In this document: positions 54,683 through 63,874 of the stretch, piece by piece
How the letters are laid out: each line of letters starts with the position of its first letter
Numbering within the stretch: the first letter of the stretch is position 1
Assembly (NCBI RefSeq): GCF_019737615.1
Contig: NZ_JAHKKS010000001.1
Coordinates: forward strand, 124,001 to 188,000
Reading direction: 5' to 3'
Source: Sphingobium xanthum
Lineage (GTDB): Bacteria; Pseudomonadota; Alphaproteobacteria; Sphingomonadales; Sphingomonadaceae
Length of the DNA: 64,000 nt
Position numbers and translations under genes: made by a program
Notes under the pieces: generated by a model
Told to the model about the DNA's origin: nothing
What the model saw: only the letters and a program-made list of their open reading frames with translations
Databases searched by the model: none

Positions 54683-54792
54683 GATTCCTCCCCCCGGACA
54701 CTCCAGGATTTTGGAGCCTCCTAAAGGGGGGGAGAGACGTGCCGCGCGGACGATCGCGCAGAAAGTCCCGACATTCGCGCAGGAAAGGGCGC

Positions 54793-55725
54793 TCAGTGCC
54801 TCTGGCGATAGTGACTCGGACTGACGCCAAAGCGCTTCTGAAACTGACGGGCAAAGTAACTGCTGTCGGAGAAGCCGCAATCATAGGCGATCTGAATGAC
54901 TTGCCTGTCCGATTCCAGAATGAGCAACTCTGCCGCACGCTCCAGCCGACGTCGCATGATATGGCCAAGTGGCGTGATCCCGCACTGGGCCGATGCTGCC
55001 TGCAGCGTCCGCAAGGGCACGCCGAGCTCCCCTGCCAGTCTCGCCGGAGACAGGTCCTGATCGGGAAGATGAGCCTCAATCAATCGTTTCATCCGCCGGA
55101 CAAGAGGCGGTTCCGGAGCGTGCGGGTCAACTTGATCCTCATTCAGCGGCAGCGCCAGCAGATCCAGTAAGGTGGTGGAGAAGGCATCCAGCATGGCGGG
55201 ACCGGGATGGGCGTCCCCTTCTCGCCAGATCGAGAGGAGATAGGAACGCAGGATGCGCGCGCCGGGCGTGTCGCCCGATATCTGGGTCGCAACCAGATTG
55301 TCGATGAACGGCACGCGATCGGCGAGCAGCCGCCTGGGTAGCTCGACGATCAGCAGTTCGTGCGCCCCGTCGATGTCGAAGCGGTAGGGCTCCTCGCCGG
55401 CGCAAATGACAAGATCGCCGGTCTTGAGCGAAATATCCCGACCCCGCTGCCGCAATCTCAACGGGCCGGAACCATGATGCAGCAGATGGAAGGCGAGCGA
55501 TTGTTCGGAAGGCTGCCGGATCTTGTGCTCGCGCGTCACCACGGCAGCGGACGAACGGGGTCTCGTCAGCTGGGTCTCTCCCAGACTCCACCGATAGATC
55601 TCCGCATCGAAGCGTGACTTCATGGGAGACGCGCGAAGGCCGCTATAGGTCTGCTCGAGCAGAGTATTCCACCAGCCGAGTTTGGTATCCGTATCGACGC
55701 GCGCGGTCGAGAAATGCTCTAGCAT
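54793..55725 (-). CDS. AraC-family regulator with cupin-like sensor domain
   Basis: 310 residues from ATG 55725 (MLEHFSTARVDTDTKLGWWNTLLEQTYSGLRA). N-terminal AraC_binding_2-like sensor: FHLLHHGSGPLRLRQRGRDISLKTGDLVICAGEEPYRFDID. C-terminal double HTH (about 215-308): LSPARLAGELGVPLRTLQAASAQCGITPLGHIMRRRLERAAELLI ... IQIAYDCGFSDSSYFARQFQKRFGVSPSHYR. This type senses aromatic compounds in several catabolic clusters. Probably activates the receptor/dehydrogenase operon. Confidence 0.9.
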   Translation of the reverse strand: MLEHFSTARVDTDTKLGWWNTLLEQTYSGLRASPMKSRFDAEIYRWSLGETQLTRPRSSAAVVTREHKIRQPSEQSLAFHLLHHGSGPLRLRQRGRDISLKTGDLVICAGEEPYRFDIDGAHELLIVELPRRLLADRVPFIDNLVATQISGDTPGARILRSYLLSIWREGDAHPGPAMLDAFSTTLLDLLALPLNEDQVDPHAPEPPLVRRMKRLIEAHLPDQDLSPARLAGELGVPLRTLQAASAQCGITPLGHIMRRRLERAAELLILESDRQVIQIAYDCGFSDSSYFARQFQKRFGVSPSHYRQRH

Positions 55726-55855
55726 GGGCGCTTGGTAACCCCTTTGTCCAAATAGAATAATGGCGGGGCAGGGAAAACTCAAGGAACCAACCGGCTGAGG
55801 CGCCAAGACGTTCGACGAGAGCTTCCGCAAGCAACAGGGAACGCCCAGCGGGCGG

Positions 55856-57484
55856 TCAGAGGCCGAGTTCGCGGATCATTCGATCGCGGATAACGAACTT
55901 CTGTACCTTGCCGGAGGCTGTCAGCGGAAATTCGTCGACGAAACGGATGTATCGCGGAACCTTGTGGTGAGCGATCCGATCCTGGCAGAAGTGACGGATT
56001 TCCTCTTCGGTGCAGGTTTCGCCGGGCGCCAGGCGGATCCATGCGCAGAGATCCTCGCCCATCCGTTGGTCCGGTACGCCCACGACCTGAATGTCGGTGA
56101 TCTTGGGGTGGGCGTAGAGGAACTCCTCGATCTCCCGCGGATAAATATTCTCGCCGCCCCGGATCACCATGTCCTTGATCCGCCCGACGATGCTGGCATA
56201 TCCCTGCTCGTCGATGGTGCCGATATCGCCGGTATGCATCCAGCCCTCGGCATCGATCGCTTCGGCACTATGCTCCGGGTCGTCCCAATAGCCGAGCATC
56301 ACGGAATAGCCGCGCGTGCAGAGCTCACCCGGAACGCCGCGCGGTGTGATGCTGCCTTCCGCATCGACGATCTTCACCTCGAGATGCGGCTGAACCCGGC
56401 CGATCGTGGAAACGCGCTTTTCCAGCGGATCGTCGATCGCGCTCTGGAAGCTGACCGGGCTGGTCTCGGTCATCCCATAAGCGATGGTGATGTCGGTTAT
56501 GTGCATTCTGCCGATGACCTGCTTCATCACCTCGATTGGACAGGGGGAGCCGGCCATGATGCCGGTCCGGAGCGAGGTCAGGTCATAGGCATCGAAACGC
56601 GGGCAATCGAGCTGCGCAATGAACATTGTCGGCACGCCGTACAGGGCCGTGCAACGTTCTTGCGCGATCGCCGCGAGCGTCGCTTCCGCGTCGAACCCGA
56701 GTGATGGATAGACCATTGCCGCGCCGCAGCTCACGGCGGCCAGATTTCCCATCACCATGCCAAAACAGTGGTAGAGGGGCACCGCAACGCAGATGCGATC
56801 GCCGGGGCCGAGCTGTTGCGTTCGTCCAACGAACCAGCCGTTGTTGAGGATATTGCGATGGGAAAGCGTTGCCCCTTTGGGCAGCCCTGTCGTGCCGCTG
56901 GTGAACTGGATGTTGATCGGGTCGCGGCAGTCGAGCTCCGCGCCGATCTCGCGGGCGCGGTCCCGATGATGCTCCGAGCCCAGCAGCGGCAAGCCGTCAA
57001 AGGCAAGCCAGCCCGGCCGTGTCGAGCCGCCGATGCTGATCCTGTGCTCCAGGCTCGGCACGTTGACCGCCTCGAGCATGGCCACATAGTCGCTCGTCTT
57101 GAATCTCTCCGCCGCCACGACTGCGCGCAGGCCGACCTTCCCGGCCATGAATTCGAGTTCCGCAGTTCGGTAAGCGGGATTGATCGTCGTGAGAATCAGG
57201 CCGATCTTCGCGGCAGCAAACTGGGTGAGCGCCCATTCGGCACAATTGGGCGACCAGATGCCGATCCTGTCTCCGCGCTCGAGCCCCAGTGCGAGAAATC
57301 CCGCCGCCAGGTCGTCCGCGCGTTGGGCGAGCTCCCGCCAGCTCCACCGCAGCCCTTGTGCCACCGACACCAGCGCATCGGCCTCGCCCCATTGCTCCGC
57401 CGCCCGGTCGAGTGCCTGGCCGATCGTAATGTCCAGCAGCGGCGGCTCATTTGCGCCATTTACCCAGCTCAGTTCGCGATCCAT
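55856..57484 (-). CDS. AMP-binding acyl/aryl-CoA synthetase
   Basis: 542 residues from ATG 57484, with GGAGGAG 7 bases upstream. ANL superfamily motifs: P-loop [22 protein letters not shown], adenine-binding [13 protein letters not shown], hinge region [32 protein letters not shown] and the C-terminal acyl-transfer Lys in [16 protein letters not shown]. Could ligate a fatty acid or an aryl/phenylpropanoid acid to CoA. No enoyl-CoA hydratase/aldolase is present next to it, so full side-chain CoA chemistry would need genes elsewhere. Confidence 0.9.
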   Translation of the reverse strand: MDRELSWVNGANEPPLLDITIGQALDRAAEQWGEADALVSVAQGLRWSWRELAQRADDLAAGFLALGLERGDRIGIWSPNCAEWALTQFAAAKIGLILTTINPAYRTAELEFMAGKVGLRAVVAAERFKTSDYVAMLEAVNVPSLEHRISIGGSTRPGWLAFDGLPLLGSEHHRDRAREIGAELDCRDPINIQFTSGTTGLPKGATLSHRNILNNGWFVGRTQQLGPGDRICVAVPLYHCFGMVMGNLAAVSCGAAMVYPSLGFDAEATLAAIAQERCTALYGVPTMFIAQLDCPRFDAYDLTSLRTGIMAGSPCPIEVMKQVIGRMHITDITIAYGMTETSPVSFQSAIDDPLEKRVSTIGRVQPHLEVKIVDAEGSITPRGVPGELCTRGYSVMLGYWDDPEHSAEAIDAEGWMHTGDIGTIDEQGYASIVGRIKDMVIRGGENIYPREIEEFLYAHPKITDIQVVGVPDQRMGEDLCAWIRLAPGETCTEEEIRHFCQDRIAHHKVPRYIRFVDEFPLTASGKVQKFVIRDRMIRELGL

Positions 57485-57581
57485 TGCGCTCCTCCACCGC
57501 TTTGAAGGTAATGGCGGCCATATGGACATGCTTGGACGAGACCGCACAAACATTGTCCGCAACCGAGGTGGCCAGGGAATC

Positions 57582-58583
57582 CTAGGCCGAAGGAGCGCCG
57601 CTGTCCCAGCCTGCGGTCGTGGCGCCGAGGCTCGACCGATAGGAATGCGCCGCGACGCCAAAGCGGCGGCGAAAGGCGCGGCTGAAGTAGCTCAAGTCGC
57701 TGAACCCGCCTTCCAGCGCGACGTCGGTGATGCGGCAGCGTTTGTCCGGATGCCGCAGGCGCGCGGCGGCGGCGTCAAGCCGGCGGGCGAGTAAAATGCG
57801 CGACGGCGTCGTGCCGACTTCCGCAAAGACCTGTTGAAGATAGCGCGCACTGACCCCCAGTTCCCCGGCAATCGAAGAACTGCGAAATTCGGGGTCGAGC
57901 AGCCGGCTATCGATAAGCGCAATTGCCCTGCGGCGCAGGTCATCCGCGCGGCTGCCTCCAAAGGCGCCGGCGCGGTCGCCTTGCAAGGCCGCGGTGAGCA
58001 GCTCCCAGATCACCGCGGAGGCGGATTCCGGCCACTCTTCGCCATCGCGCTCGACGAGCTGATCCCAGGCCGAACGAACGAATCCGGACAACACGGCAGC
58101 CGAGCCGCCATTCAGGTTCATTCGCCGGCCAGCGAGGGCTTCGAGCGCCTCGGCATGGCCGCCAAAACGCATCCGGGGCAACGTCAGTACAAGCCCCTGA
58201 ACCGGATTCCTGAAAGCCAGTTCGTATGATCTTCGCGGGTCGATGATAAACATGTCACCCGTCTCCGCGACGGTTTCTGCCCCGGCGTGGCGTAACAGGC
58301 ATTGGCCCGAATGCACCAGCTGAAGGCTGAAGTTCGTTTCGCCATGGTCCGCACTCGCGCCGCTGCGCGTGACGAGGGGACTCGATTTCACCGAGGTGAT
58401 CTTAAGCTCGCCTGCGGTGAACCTGGTGAGATTGCCGTGGAAAGCGCCGGGATCGCCCTCGAGCGCCATCGATTGGTCCCGCTCGGCGAAAATGCCCCGC
58501 CAGAAGTCAAAGCGCGATGCCGCCGGCACATCGTCCGTGGACAATCTGTCGATCCTCACCAGCGCTACCTCCCCGGCTTTCAA
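57582..58583 (-). CDS. AraC-family regulator, divergent to the stilbene dioxygenase
   Basis: 333 residues. N-terminal AraC_binding_2-type domain: [16 protein letters not shown] ... [42 protein letters not shown]-terminal HTH pair (about 215-320): [44 protein letters not shown] ... [32 protein letters not shown]. It is transcribed away from the dioxygenase, the usual position for its regulator. Second regulator of the island, similar in type to the one at 54793 but clearly different in sequence. Confidence 0.9.
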   Translation of the reverse strand: MKAGEVALVRIDRLSTDDVPAASRFDFWRGIFAERDQSMALEGDPGAFHGNLTRFTAGELKITSVKSSPLVTRSGASADHGETNFSLQLVHSGQCLLRHAGAETVAETGDMFIIDPRRSYELAFRNPVQGLVLTLPRMRFGGHAEALEALAGRRMNLNGGSAAVLSGFVRSAWDQLVERDGEEWPESASAVIWELLTAALQGDRAGAFGGSRADDLRRRAIALIDSRLLDPEFRSSSIAGELGVSARYLQQVFAEVGTTPSRILLARRLDAAAARLRHPDKRCRITDVALEGGFSDLSYFSRAFRRRFGVAAHSYRSSLGATTAGWDSGAPSA

Positions 58584-58751
58584 GCCCCGGACGGCATCCT
58601 ACCCCCGTCGGACCGATATGCATAGCCAGCCCCGTCCGGATCGTCTCCGGCCGTGGCGCGATCGGCACGGCCGTGTCTGGCAACGCCCTGTTCAGGAGAA
58701 TTTGCTTCCGGCTCGATCCACGGGAATCCCCCAGTGCCGCTTTCCCATTCC

Positions 58752-58765
58752 TTGATCGGGATCAA
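58752..58765. promoter_or_regulatory. FNR/Anr-type box upstream of the stilbene dioxygenase
   Basis: TTGATCGGGATCAA is a perfect match to the CRP/FNR-family consensus TTGAT-N4-ATCAA. Its centre is 62 bases upstream of the ATG at 58821. No FNR gene is in the window. Confidence 0.7.
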
Positions 58766-58820
58766 GGCGGGGGCATTTGTGGTTGCCCAGTCTTCCTCTT
58801 CCACCGCGCGGAGAGGACAT

Positions 58821-60275
58821 ATGGCACATTTTCCCGATACACCGAGTTTTTCCGGAACCTTGCGTCCGTCACGGATCGAAGGTGACATCCTGGATCTGGA
58901 GATCGAGGGGCAGGTGCCGGACCAGTTGGCGGGCACGTTCCACCGCGTTCATCCCGATGCCCAATTCGCGCCCAGATTCGAGGATGACCAGTTCTTCAAC
59001 GGCGACGGCATGGTGAGCCTGTTCAGGTTCCAGAACGGGCGGATCGATTTTCGCCAGCGTTATGCGCATACCGACAAATGGCTGCTCGAGCGCGCGGCCG
59101 GCAAGGCTCTGTTCGGCGCCTATCGCAATCCGCTGACCGACGACGAGGCGGTGAAGGGCCGGATCCGCGGCACCGCCAATACAAATGTGCTGGTCCACGC
59201 CGGGATGCTCTACGCGATGAAGGAGGACAGTCCTTGCCTGCTCATGGACCCGCTCACGCTGGAGAGCTTCGGCTACACGGATTTCGGCGGCAAGCTGCAG
59301 AGCCAGACCTTCTGCGCCCATCCCAAGATCGATCCCGTCACCGGCAATCTCTGCGCCTTCTCCTATGGCGCCAGGGGCCTGATGACCACGGACATGGCCT
59401 ATATCGAGATCAGCCCGACCGGCGAGCTGGTGAAGGAGATCCCGTTCCACAATCAATATTATTGCATGATGCATGATTTCGGCGTGACGGAGGATTATGC
59501 CGTGTTCACGACCATGCCGCTCATCAGCAACTGGGAGCGGCTGGAGCAGCGCAAGCCCTTCTTCGGCTTCGACACCAGCATGCCCTGCTACATGGGCGTG
59601 CTGCCGCGCAACGGCGATGCGCGCGACCTGCGCTGGTTCAGGACCGACAATTGCTTCGTCGGCCATGTCATGAATGCCTTCAACGAGGGGACCAAGGTTC
59701 ACATCGACATGCCGGTCTCGGCCAACAACAGCTTTCCCTTCTTCCCGGACGTGAACGATGCGCCGTTCGATCCGGTGGCGGGGCGGGGCTATCTGACGCG
59801 CTGGACGGTCGATATGGCGCGCAATGACGATCGGCTCGACAGGATCGAGCGGCTGGTCGATGTACCGGACGAGTTTCCGCGCATCGACGATCGCTATGCG
59901 ACGCAGGCCTATCGTCACGGCTGGATGCTGATCCTCGATACCGACAAGCCCTATGAGGGGCCGGGCGGCGCTTTCTATGCGCTGACCAACACGCTGGGGC
60001 ATGTCGATCTCGCGACGGGCAAGCGCAAGAGCTGGTGGGCCGGGCCGCAATGCGCGATCCAGGAGCCGTGCTTCATTCCGCGCAGTGCCGATGCGCCGGA
60101 AGGCGAGGGCTATGTCGTCGCGCTCGTTGATAACCACGTCACCAACTATTCGGATCTTGCGATCTTCGACGCGCAACATGTCGAGGACGGGCCGATCGCG
60201 CGTGCCAAGCTGCCCATGCGCCTGCGCCAGGGTCTGCACGGCAACTGGGCCGACGAGAGCAAGCTCGCCGCGTGA
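58821..60275 (+). CDS. lsdA: 4-hydroxystilbene (lignostilbene) alpha,beta-dioxygenase, carotenoid-oxygenase family
   Basis: 484 residues from ATG 58821, with GGAGAGG 4-10 bases upstream. A seven-bladed propeller enzyme: the four iron ligands are His167 (FCAHPKID), His218 (MMHDFG), His282 (VGHVMNAF) and His473 (GLHGNW). Residues known in LsdA/NOV1 to hold the 4-hydroxyl group of the stilbene, Phe59, Tyr101 and Lys134, are conserved at the same numbers. It should cleave the central double bond to two aromatic aldehydes. Alternative substrates are isoeugenol or vinylguaiacol, cleaved by other members. It has no signal peptide. Confidence 0.9.
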   Translation: MAHFPDTPSFSGTLRPSRIEGDILDLEIEGQVPDQLAGTFHRVHPDAQFAPRFEDDQFFNGDGMVSLFRFQNGRIDFRQRYAHTDKWLLERAAGKALFGAYRNPLTDDEAVKGRIRGTANTNVLVHAGMLYAMKEDSPCLLMDPLTLESFGYTDFGGKLQSQTFCAHPKIDPVTGNLCAFSYGARGLMTTDMAYIEISPTGELVKEIPFHNQYYCMMHDFGVTEDYAVFTTMPLISNWERLEQRKPFFGFDTSMPCYMGVLPRNGDARDLRWFRTDNCFVGHVMNAFNEGTKVHIDMPVSANNSFPFFPDVNDAPFDPVAGRGYLTRWTVDMARNDDRLDRIERLVDVPDEFPRIDDRYATQAYRHGWMLILDTDKPYEGPGGAFYALTNTLGHVDLATGKRKSWWAGPQCAIQEPCFIPRSADAPEGEGYVVALVDNHVTNYSDLAIFDAQHVEDGPIARAKLPMRLRQGLHGNWADESKLAA

Positions 60276-60300
60276 CCCGCGGCACAGCGATGCCACGGAC

Positions 60301-60331
60301 GGCCGCGTCTCTCCCCGGGGCGCGGCCTTTT
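60301..60331 (+). terminator. Terminator between lsdA and ligA
   Basis: GGCCGCG (60301-60307) pairs with CGCGGCC (60321-60327), loop of 13 bases with CCCCGGGG inside, followed by TTTT (60328-60331). It lies 26 bases after the dioxygenase stop, so ligAB needs its own promoter. Confidence 0.75.
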
Positions 60332-60359
60332 CATGCCTTGCGCCGGGTCAAGATCGCCC

Positions 60360-60373
60360 TTGATGCACGTCAA
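60360..60373. promoter_or_regulatory. FNR/Anr-type box upstream of ligAB
   Basis: TTGATGCACGTCAA differs in one base from TTGAT-N4-ATCAA. Its centre is 59-60 bases before the ligA ATG, nearly the same geometry as for the box before the stilbene dioxygenase (62). Confidence 0.6.
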
Positions 60374-60425
60374 TGCGCGCGCTGCCGCAACAACGATCAT
60401 GGCGGCGAAGCGAAAGGACAGACCC

Positions 60426-60803
60426 ATGACTGCAATCGTTGAAACGCTCACGGCACGACCGCACAGACGGACGATACCGGGAACCTCCCTGTTCGACGGC
60501 GACGCTGCGGCGCGCGGCTATGCGCTCAACGCCATGTGCTACTCGTTCAATGACGAGGCCAATCGGGAAGCGTTCCGCGCTGACGAGGAGGGCTATTGCC
60601 AGCGGTTCGGCCTGACGTCGCAGCAGCGGGCGGCCGTCGCCTCGCGCAACGTCCTCGCGATGATCGATGCGGGCGGCAACATTTACTACCTCGCCAAGCT
60701 GGCCGGCATTTTCGGTCTCAGCGTCCAGGATCTCGGCGCCCAGCAGACGGGCGTCACGGTCGAGGAATTTCGTCACAAACTTCAAGCGGAAGGGGAGCTC
60801 TGA
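60426..60803 (+). CDS. ligA: Protocatechuate 4,5-dioxygenase alpha subunit
   Basis: 125 residues from ATG 60426. All-helical LigA domain: IPGTSLFDGDAAARGYALNAMCYSFNDEANREAFRADEEGYCQRFGLTSQQRAAVASRNVLAMIDAGGNIYYLAKLAGIFGLSVQDLGAQQTGVT. The subunit covers the active site of LigB. It is a little shorter than the classical LigA. Two bases separate it from ligB. Confidence 0.92.
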   Translation: MTAIVETLTARPHRRTIPGTSLFDGDAAARGYALNAMCYSFNDEANREAFRADEEGYCQRFGLTSQQRAAVASRNVLAMIDAGGNIYYLAKLAGIFGLSVQDLGAQQTGVTVEEFRHKLQAEGEL

Positions 60804-60805
60804 CC

Positions 60806-61666
60806 ATGGCACACATCGTCGGCGGCATCTTCACGAGCCACGTCCCCGCCATCGGCGGCGCCATCGCCCGCGGCCTGCAGGAGGACCCCTACTGGAAGCC
60901 CTTCTTCGACGGGTTCCACCCGATCCATCGCTGGCTGGCCGCTGCCCGCCCGGATGTCGCGGTGCTGTTCTACAACGACCATGGCCTGAATTTCTTCCTG
61001 GACACGATGCCGACCTTCGCGGTCGGCGCGGCGGCCGAATATCACAATGCCGACGAGGGCTGGGGCCTGCCCGTGATGAAGCCATTTCCAGGCGCCGAGG
61101 CGCTGTCATGGCACATCATCGAGCATCTCGTGGCCAGCGAGTTCGATATCACCACATGCCAGAAGATGGCGGTCGATCATGCACTGACCGTGCCCCTCGC
61201 CCTGTCATGGCCCGGCGCGGACAATCGACCGGTCAGGATCGTGCCGATCGCGCTCAACACCGTGCAGCACCCGCTGCCCAGTCCGAGCCGTTGCCTCGCG
61301 CTCGGCCGCGCCGTGCATGACGCGCTGGCGAGCTGGCCGGGCGCCGAGCGGATCGTCATTTTCGGCACGGGCGGCTTGTCACATCAGCTCGACGGTGAAC
61401 GAGCCGGCTTCATCAACAAGGATTATGACCGCTTCTGCCTCGACCATCTGGGACCAGAGCCCGAGGCGTTGGTCGCGCACAGCGCGGTCGATATCGTCGA
61501 GCTGGCGGGCAGTCAGGGCATCGAGATCCTGAACTGGATCGCCGCGCGCGGCGCGCTTGGGCCGGACGTGCGCGAGGTCAGCCGCAACTATCACATCCCG
61601 ATCTCCAACACGGCTGCGGCGACGATGCTGCTGGAGACTCCCGCCACGCTCAGCAAGGCGGCCTGA
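60806..61666 (+). CDS. ligB: Protocatechuate 4,5-dioxygenase beta subunit (class III extradiol)
   Basis: 286 residues. Iron ligands corresponding to those of LigB are His12 (FTSHVP), His59 (YNDHGLNFF) and Glu240 (GIEILNW); the catalytic base is His193 (GTGGLSHQLDG). Other family segments are DHALTVPLALSWPG and NTVQHPLPSPSR. It opens the ring of protocatechuate to 4-carboxy-2-hydroxymuconate semialdehyde. The next pathway genes (ligC, ligI, ligJ, ligK) are not in the window, so this may be an additional copy or have a related catechol substrate. Confidence 0.92.
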   Translation: MAHIVGGIFTSHVPAIGGAIARGLQEDPYWKPFFDGFHPIHRWLAAARPDVAVLFYNDHGLNFFLDTMPTFAVGAAAEYHNADEGWGLPVMKPFPGAEALSWHIIEHLVASEFDITTCQKMAVDHALTVPLALSWPGADNRPVRIVPIALNTVQHPLPSPSRCLALGRAVHDALASWPGAERIVIFGTGGLSHQLDGERAGFINKDYDRFCLDHLGPEPEALVAHSAVDIVELAGSQGIEILNWIAARGALGPDVREVSRNYHIPISNTAAATMLLETPATLSKAA

Positions 61667-61677
61667 GACCGAAAAAT

Positions 61678-61710
61678 GCCGCGTCGGAAGCAGTCCGGCG
61701 CGGCTTTCTT
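61678..61710 (+). terminator. Terminator of ligAB
   Basis: An 11-bp stem GCCGCGTCGGA / TCCGGCGCGGC (one G-T pair) with loop AGCAG, followed by TTTCTT. Starts 11 bases after the ligB stop. It separates ligAB from the convergent TauE/SafE-like gene. Confidence 0.8.
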
Positions 61711-61712
61711 GT

Positions 61713-62414
61713 TCAGAATTGCCCTGCAATGCGCGCGCACCATGCGTTCAGCGCGGCGGGGCTTTCCAGCAGACTCAGAAATCCGATTGCGATCATCGCG
61801 GCCCCAAGCAATTGCGCGGCGCCGCGCGTGCGCAAGGCCGTCTGCATCGACCGGAAACCGAGGCCGGCAAGCGCCAATGCCGGCAGCGTGCCGAGGCCGA
61901 AGCCGAGCATGACCAGCGCGCCGCCAAGCGCCGTGCCGGCGAACATCGCGTAAAGCAGGGCGCCATAGACCATCCCGCACGGCAGGAGTCCCCAGAGCAC
62001 CCCGCCAGCCATCCTGCGGGCAGGGGGCGGCAGGTGCAGCATCAGCCGCATGCGCCAGCGGCCCATCCCGGCGCCGTGCGCAAGCAAGGCGGGAGCTGGG
62101 GCAATGCCCGCCGTGACCAGTCCCATCCAGCCGAGCGACACGGCGGCGGCCCAGCGCAGCAGGGCCTGGCCGCTGCCCGCTTCGATCCCGCCCAGCGCAG
62201 CGCTGCCGAGGCTGCCCGCTGCTGCGCCCAGCAGCGCATAGCTGGCGATCCGGCCGCCATGGAGCAGGGCCTGCTCCCGGCCTGCCGCGGCCGCGTCGCA
62301 CCCGCCGGGCGAATAGCCGAACAGCACGGCGATGCCGCCGCACATACCGATGCAATGCAGGCTTGAGGCCAGACCCAGCGCGGCGCCGCCCGCGAGGCTG
62401 ATCGCCGACGCCAT
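61713..62414 (-). CDS. TauE/SafE-type membrane protein of the heavy-metal/cytochrome oxidase group
   Basis: 233 residues from ATG 62414 (MASAISLAGGAALGLASSLHCIGMCGG). Six membrane segments. The SLHCIGMCGGIAV motif and LLPCGMVYGALLYAMFAGTALGGALVMLGFGLGTLPAL belong to the DsbD_2/UreH_2-like 'sulfite exporter TauE/SafE' family, often encoded with ccoNOPQ-ccoGHIS. Cys pairs suggest copper or thiol handling. It follows hemN by 4 bases. The upstream cco genes, if present, are outside the window. Confidence 0.82.
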   Translation of the reverse strand: MASAISLAGGAALGLASSLHCIGMCGGIAVLFGYSPGGCDAAAAGREQALLHGGRIASYALLGAAAGSLGSAALGGIEAGSGQALLRWAAAVSLGWMGLVTAGIAPAPALLAHGAGMGRWRMRLMLHLPPPARRMAGGVLWGLLPCGMVYGALLYAMFAGTALGGALVMLGFGLGTLPALALAGLGFRSMQTALRTRGAAQLLGAAMIAIGFLSLLESPAALNAWCARIAGQF

Positions 62415-62418
62415 CCTG

Positions 62419-63747
62419 TCAGATCGCCGTGCTGAAGCGCTGACCCTGGTCGATGCGATAGCGGTCGAACAGGGCAGCGAGCGCGCGCCCATAAGGGCGG
62501 CCGCCGGGCGTGATCTGCAATCCGCCCTGCTCCAGCACGGCGAGGCCATGGGCGAGGAAAGGCGCGAGCCGATCCCTTAACCCATCCTCGGCGAGGAACG
62601 GGGCGACGGTGGCGATGCGGCCGCAAAGCAGGTCCTCGATCACATGCGCGCGTCGCCGATCCTCCGCGTCCCGCCGCACGCCGCGCTCACCGGTCAGCTG
62701 GCCCGCCATGGCGCGCATGCGGTAGCGGCCGCTGTTCTTCTCGTTCTGCACCAGCAGGTCCGGAAAGGCGCTGATCGCGGTCGCGCCGAGACCGATCAGC
62801 ACCTGGGCGTCGTCTTCCGTGAAACCCTGGAAGTTGCGGTGCAGGCGCCCTTCGCGCTGGGCACGCGCCAGCGCATCGTCGGGCAGCGCGAAATGATCGA
62901 AGCCGATCGCTTCGTAGCCGGCGGCGGTCAGCCGTTCATGGCCGAGCGTCGCCATCGCGAAACGCTCGTCCTGGCCCGGCAGGTTGGATGCGTCGATGCG
63001 GCGCTGGCGTGGCAGCAAATGGGGCACATGGGCATAGCCGAACAGGGCGATGCGCTCCGGCGCGAGGGCGATGGCCTCGTCCAAAGTGGCCGACAGGCCC
63101 GCCTGGTCCTGGCCGGGCAGGCCGTAGATTAGGTCGAAATTGATAGAGGCGACGCCGTTGGCCCGCAGCGCGGCGACCGTCTCGCCGATCAGCGCGCGCG
63201 GCTGGACCCGGCCGATCGCGGCCTGAATGGCGGGATCGAAAGTCTGCACGCCGAGGCTGGCGCGCGAGACGCCGGCCTCGCCCAGCGCCACTGCCCAGTC
63301 CGGCGTGAAACTGCGCGGATCGAGCTCGATGGAGAGGATCGGCCGGTCGGTGCTGAAAGCGTCGCGCAGGGTCGCGAGCAGGGCCAGAAATTCCGCCGGT
63401 GCCAGCGCGTTGGGGCTGCCGCCGCCGAACGCGATCCGGTTGACCTTGCCGCGCCCGCCGAGCCGGGTCGCGACCGTGCGGATCTCGGCGGTCAGCGCGT
63501 CCAGATAGGCGCTGAGCCGCTGCGCGCGATTGGCGCGGCCGGTATTGCAGCCGCAATACCAGCAGATTTCCTGACAGAAGGGGATGTGGACATAGAGCGA
63601 AACCGGCTGGTCCGGGGCGACTGCCTCCAGCGCCTCGACCTGGTCGATCGCGCCGGCTGCGGGCGAGAATTCCGCCGCGGTCGGGTAGCTCGTGTAGCGC
63701 GGCACGGGGCGCGCGAGCAGCTCGGGAAAGTATGTCCACATGTACAT
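62419..63747 (-). CDS. hemN: Oxygen-independent coproporphyrinogen III oxidase
   Basis: 442 residues. Radical-SAM cluster C58-x3-C62-x2-C65 in HIPFCQEICWYCGCN; next RIAFGGGSPNAL, SIELDPRSFT, RASLGVQTFDPAIQAAIGR and FDLIYGLPGQD. The C-terminal HemN domain has NFQGFTEDDAQVLIGLGATAISAF. It makes protoporphyrinogen IX without O2, needed in micro-oxic growth. ATG 63741 is another possible start. An FNR-like site lies just upstream. Confidence 0.95.
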   Translation of the reverse strand: MYMWTYFPELLARPVPRYTSYPTAAEFSPAAGAIDQVEALEAVAPDQPVSLYVHIPFCQEICWYCGCNTGRANRAQRLSAYLDALTAEIRTVATRLGGRGKVNRIAFGGGSPNALAPAEFLALLATLRDAFSTDRPILSIELDPRSFTPDWAVALGEAGVSRASLGVQTFDPAIQAAIGRVQPRALIGETVAALRANGVASINFDLIYGLPGQDQAGLSATLDEAIALAPERIALFGYAHVPHLLPRQRRIDASNLPGQDERFAMATLGHERLTAAGYEAIGFDHFALPDDALARAQREGRLHRNFQGFTEDDAQVLIGLGATAISAFPDLLVQNEKNSGRYRMRAMAGQLTGERGVRRDAEDRRRAHVIEDLLCGRIATVAPFLAEDGLRDRLAPFLAHGLAVLEQGGLQITPGGRPYGRALAALFDRYRIDQGQRFSTAI

Positions 63748-63775
63748 CCCCTAGCGCGCCGGCGCGCGCGGCGCT

Positions 63776-63789
63776 TTGCCCTCGATCAA
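63776..63789. promoter_or_regulatory. FNR-like box upstream of hemN
   Basis: On the minus strand TTGATCGAGGGCAA: the first half-site is perfect, the second has two mismatches to ATCAA. Located 36 bases (centre) before the hemN start. FNR control of hemN is common. Confidence 0.5.
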
Positions 63790-63874
63790 GGCGCCGGTTG
63801 CGGCGCGTCAATGTCGCGCCTGCCGCGCCGACCTACCGCCGGCTCGTGGTTCACTGAAAGAAAGGAAAAGGGCC

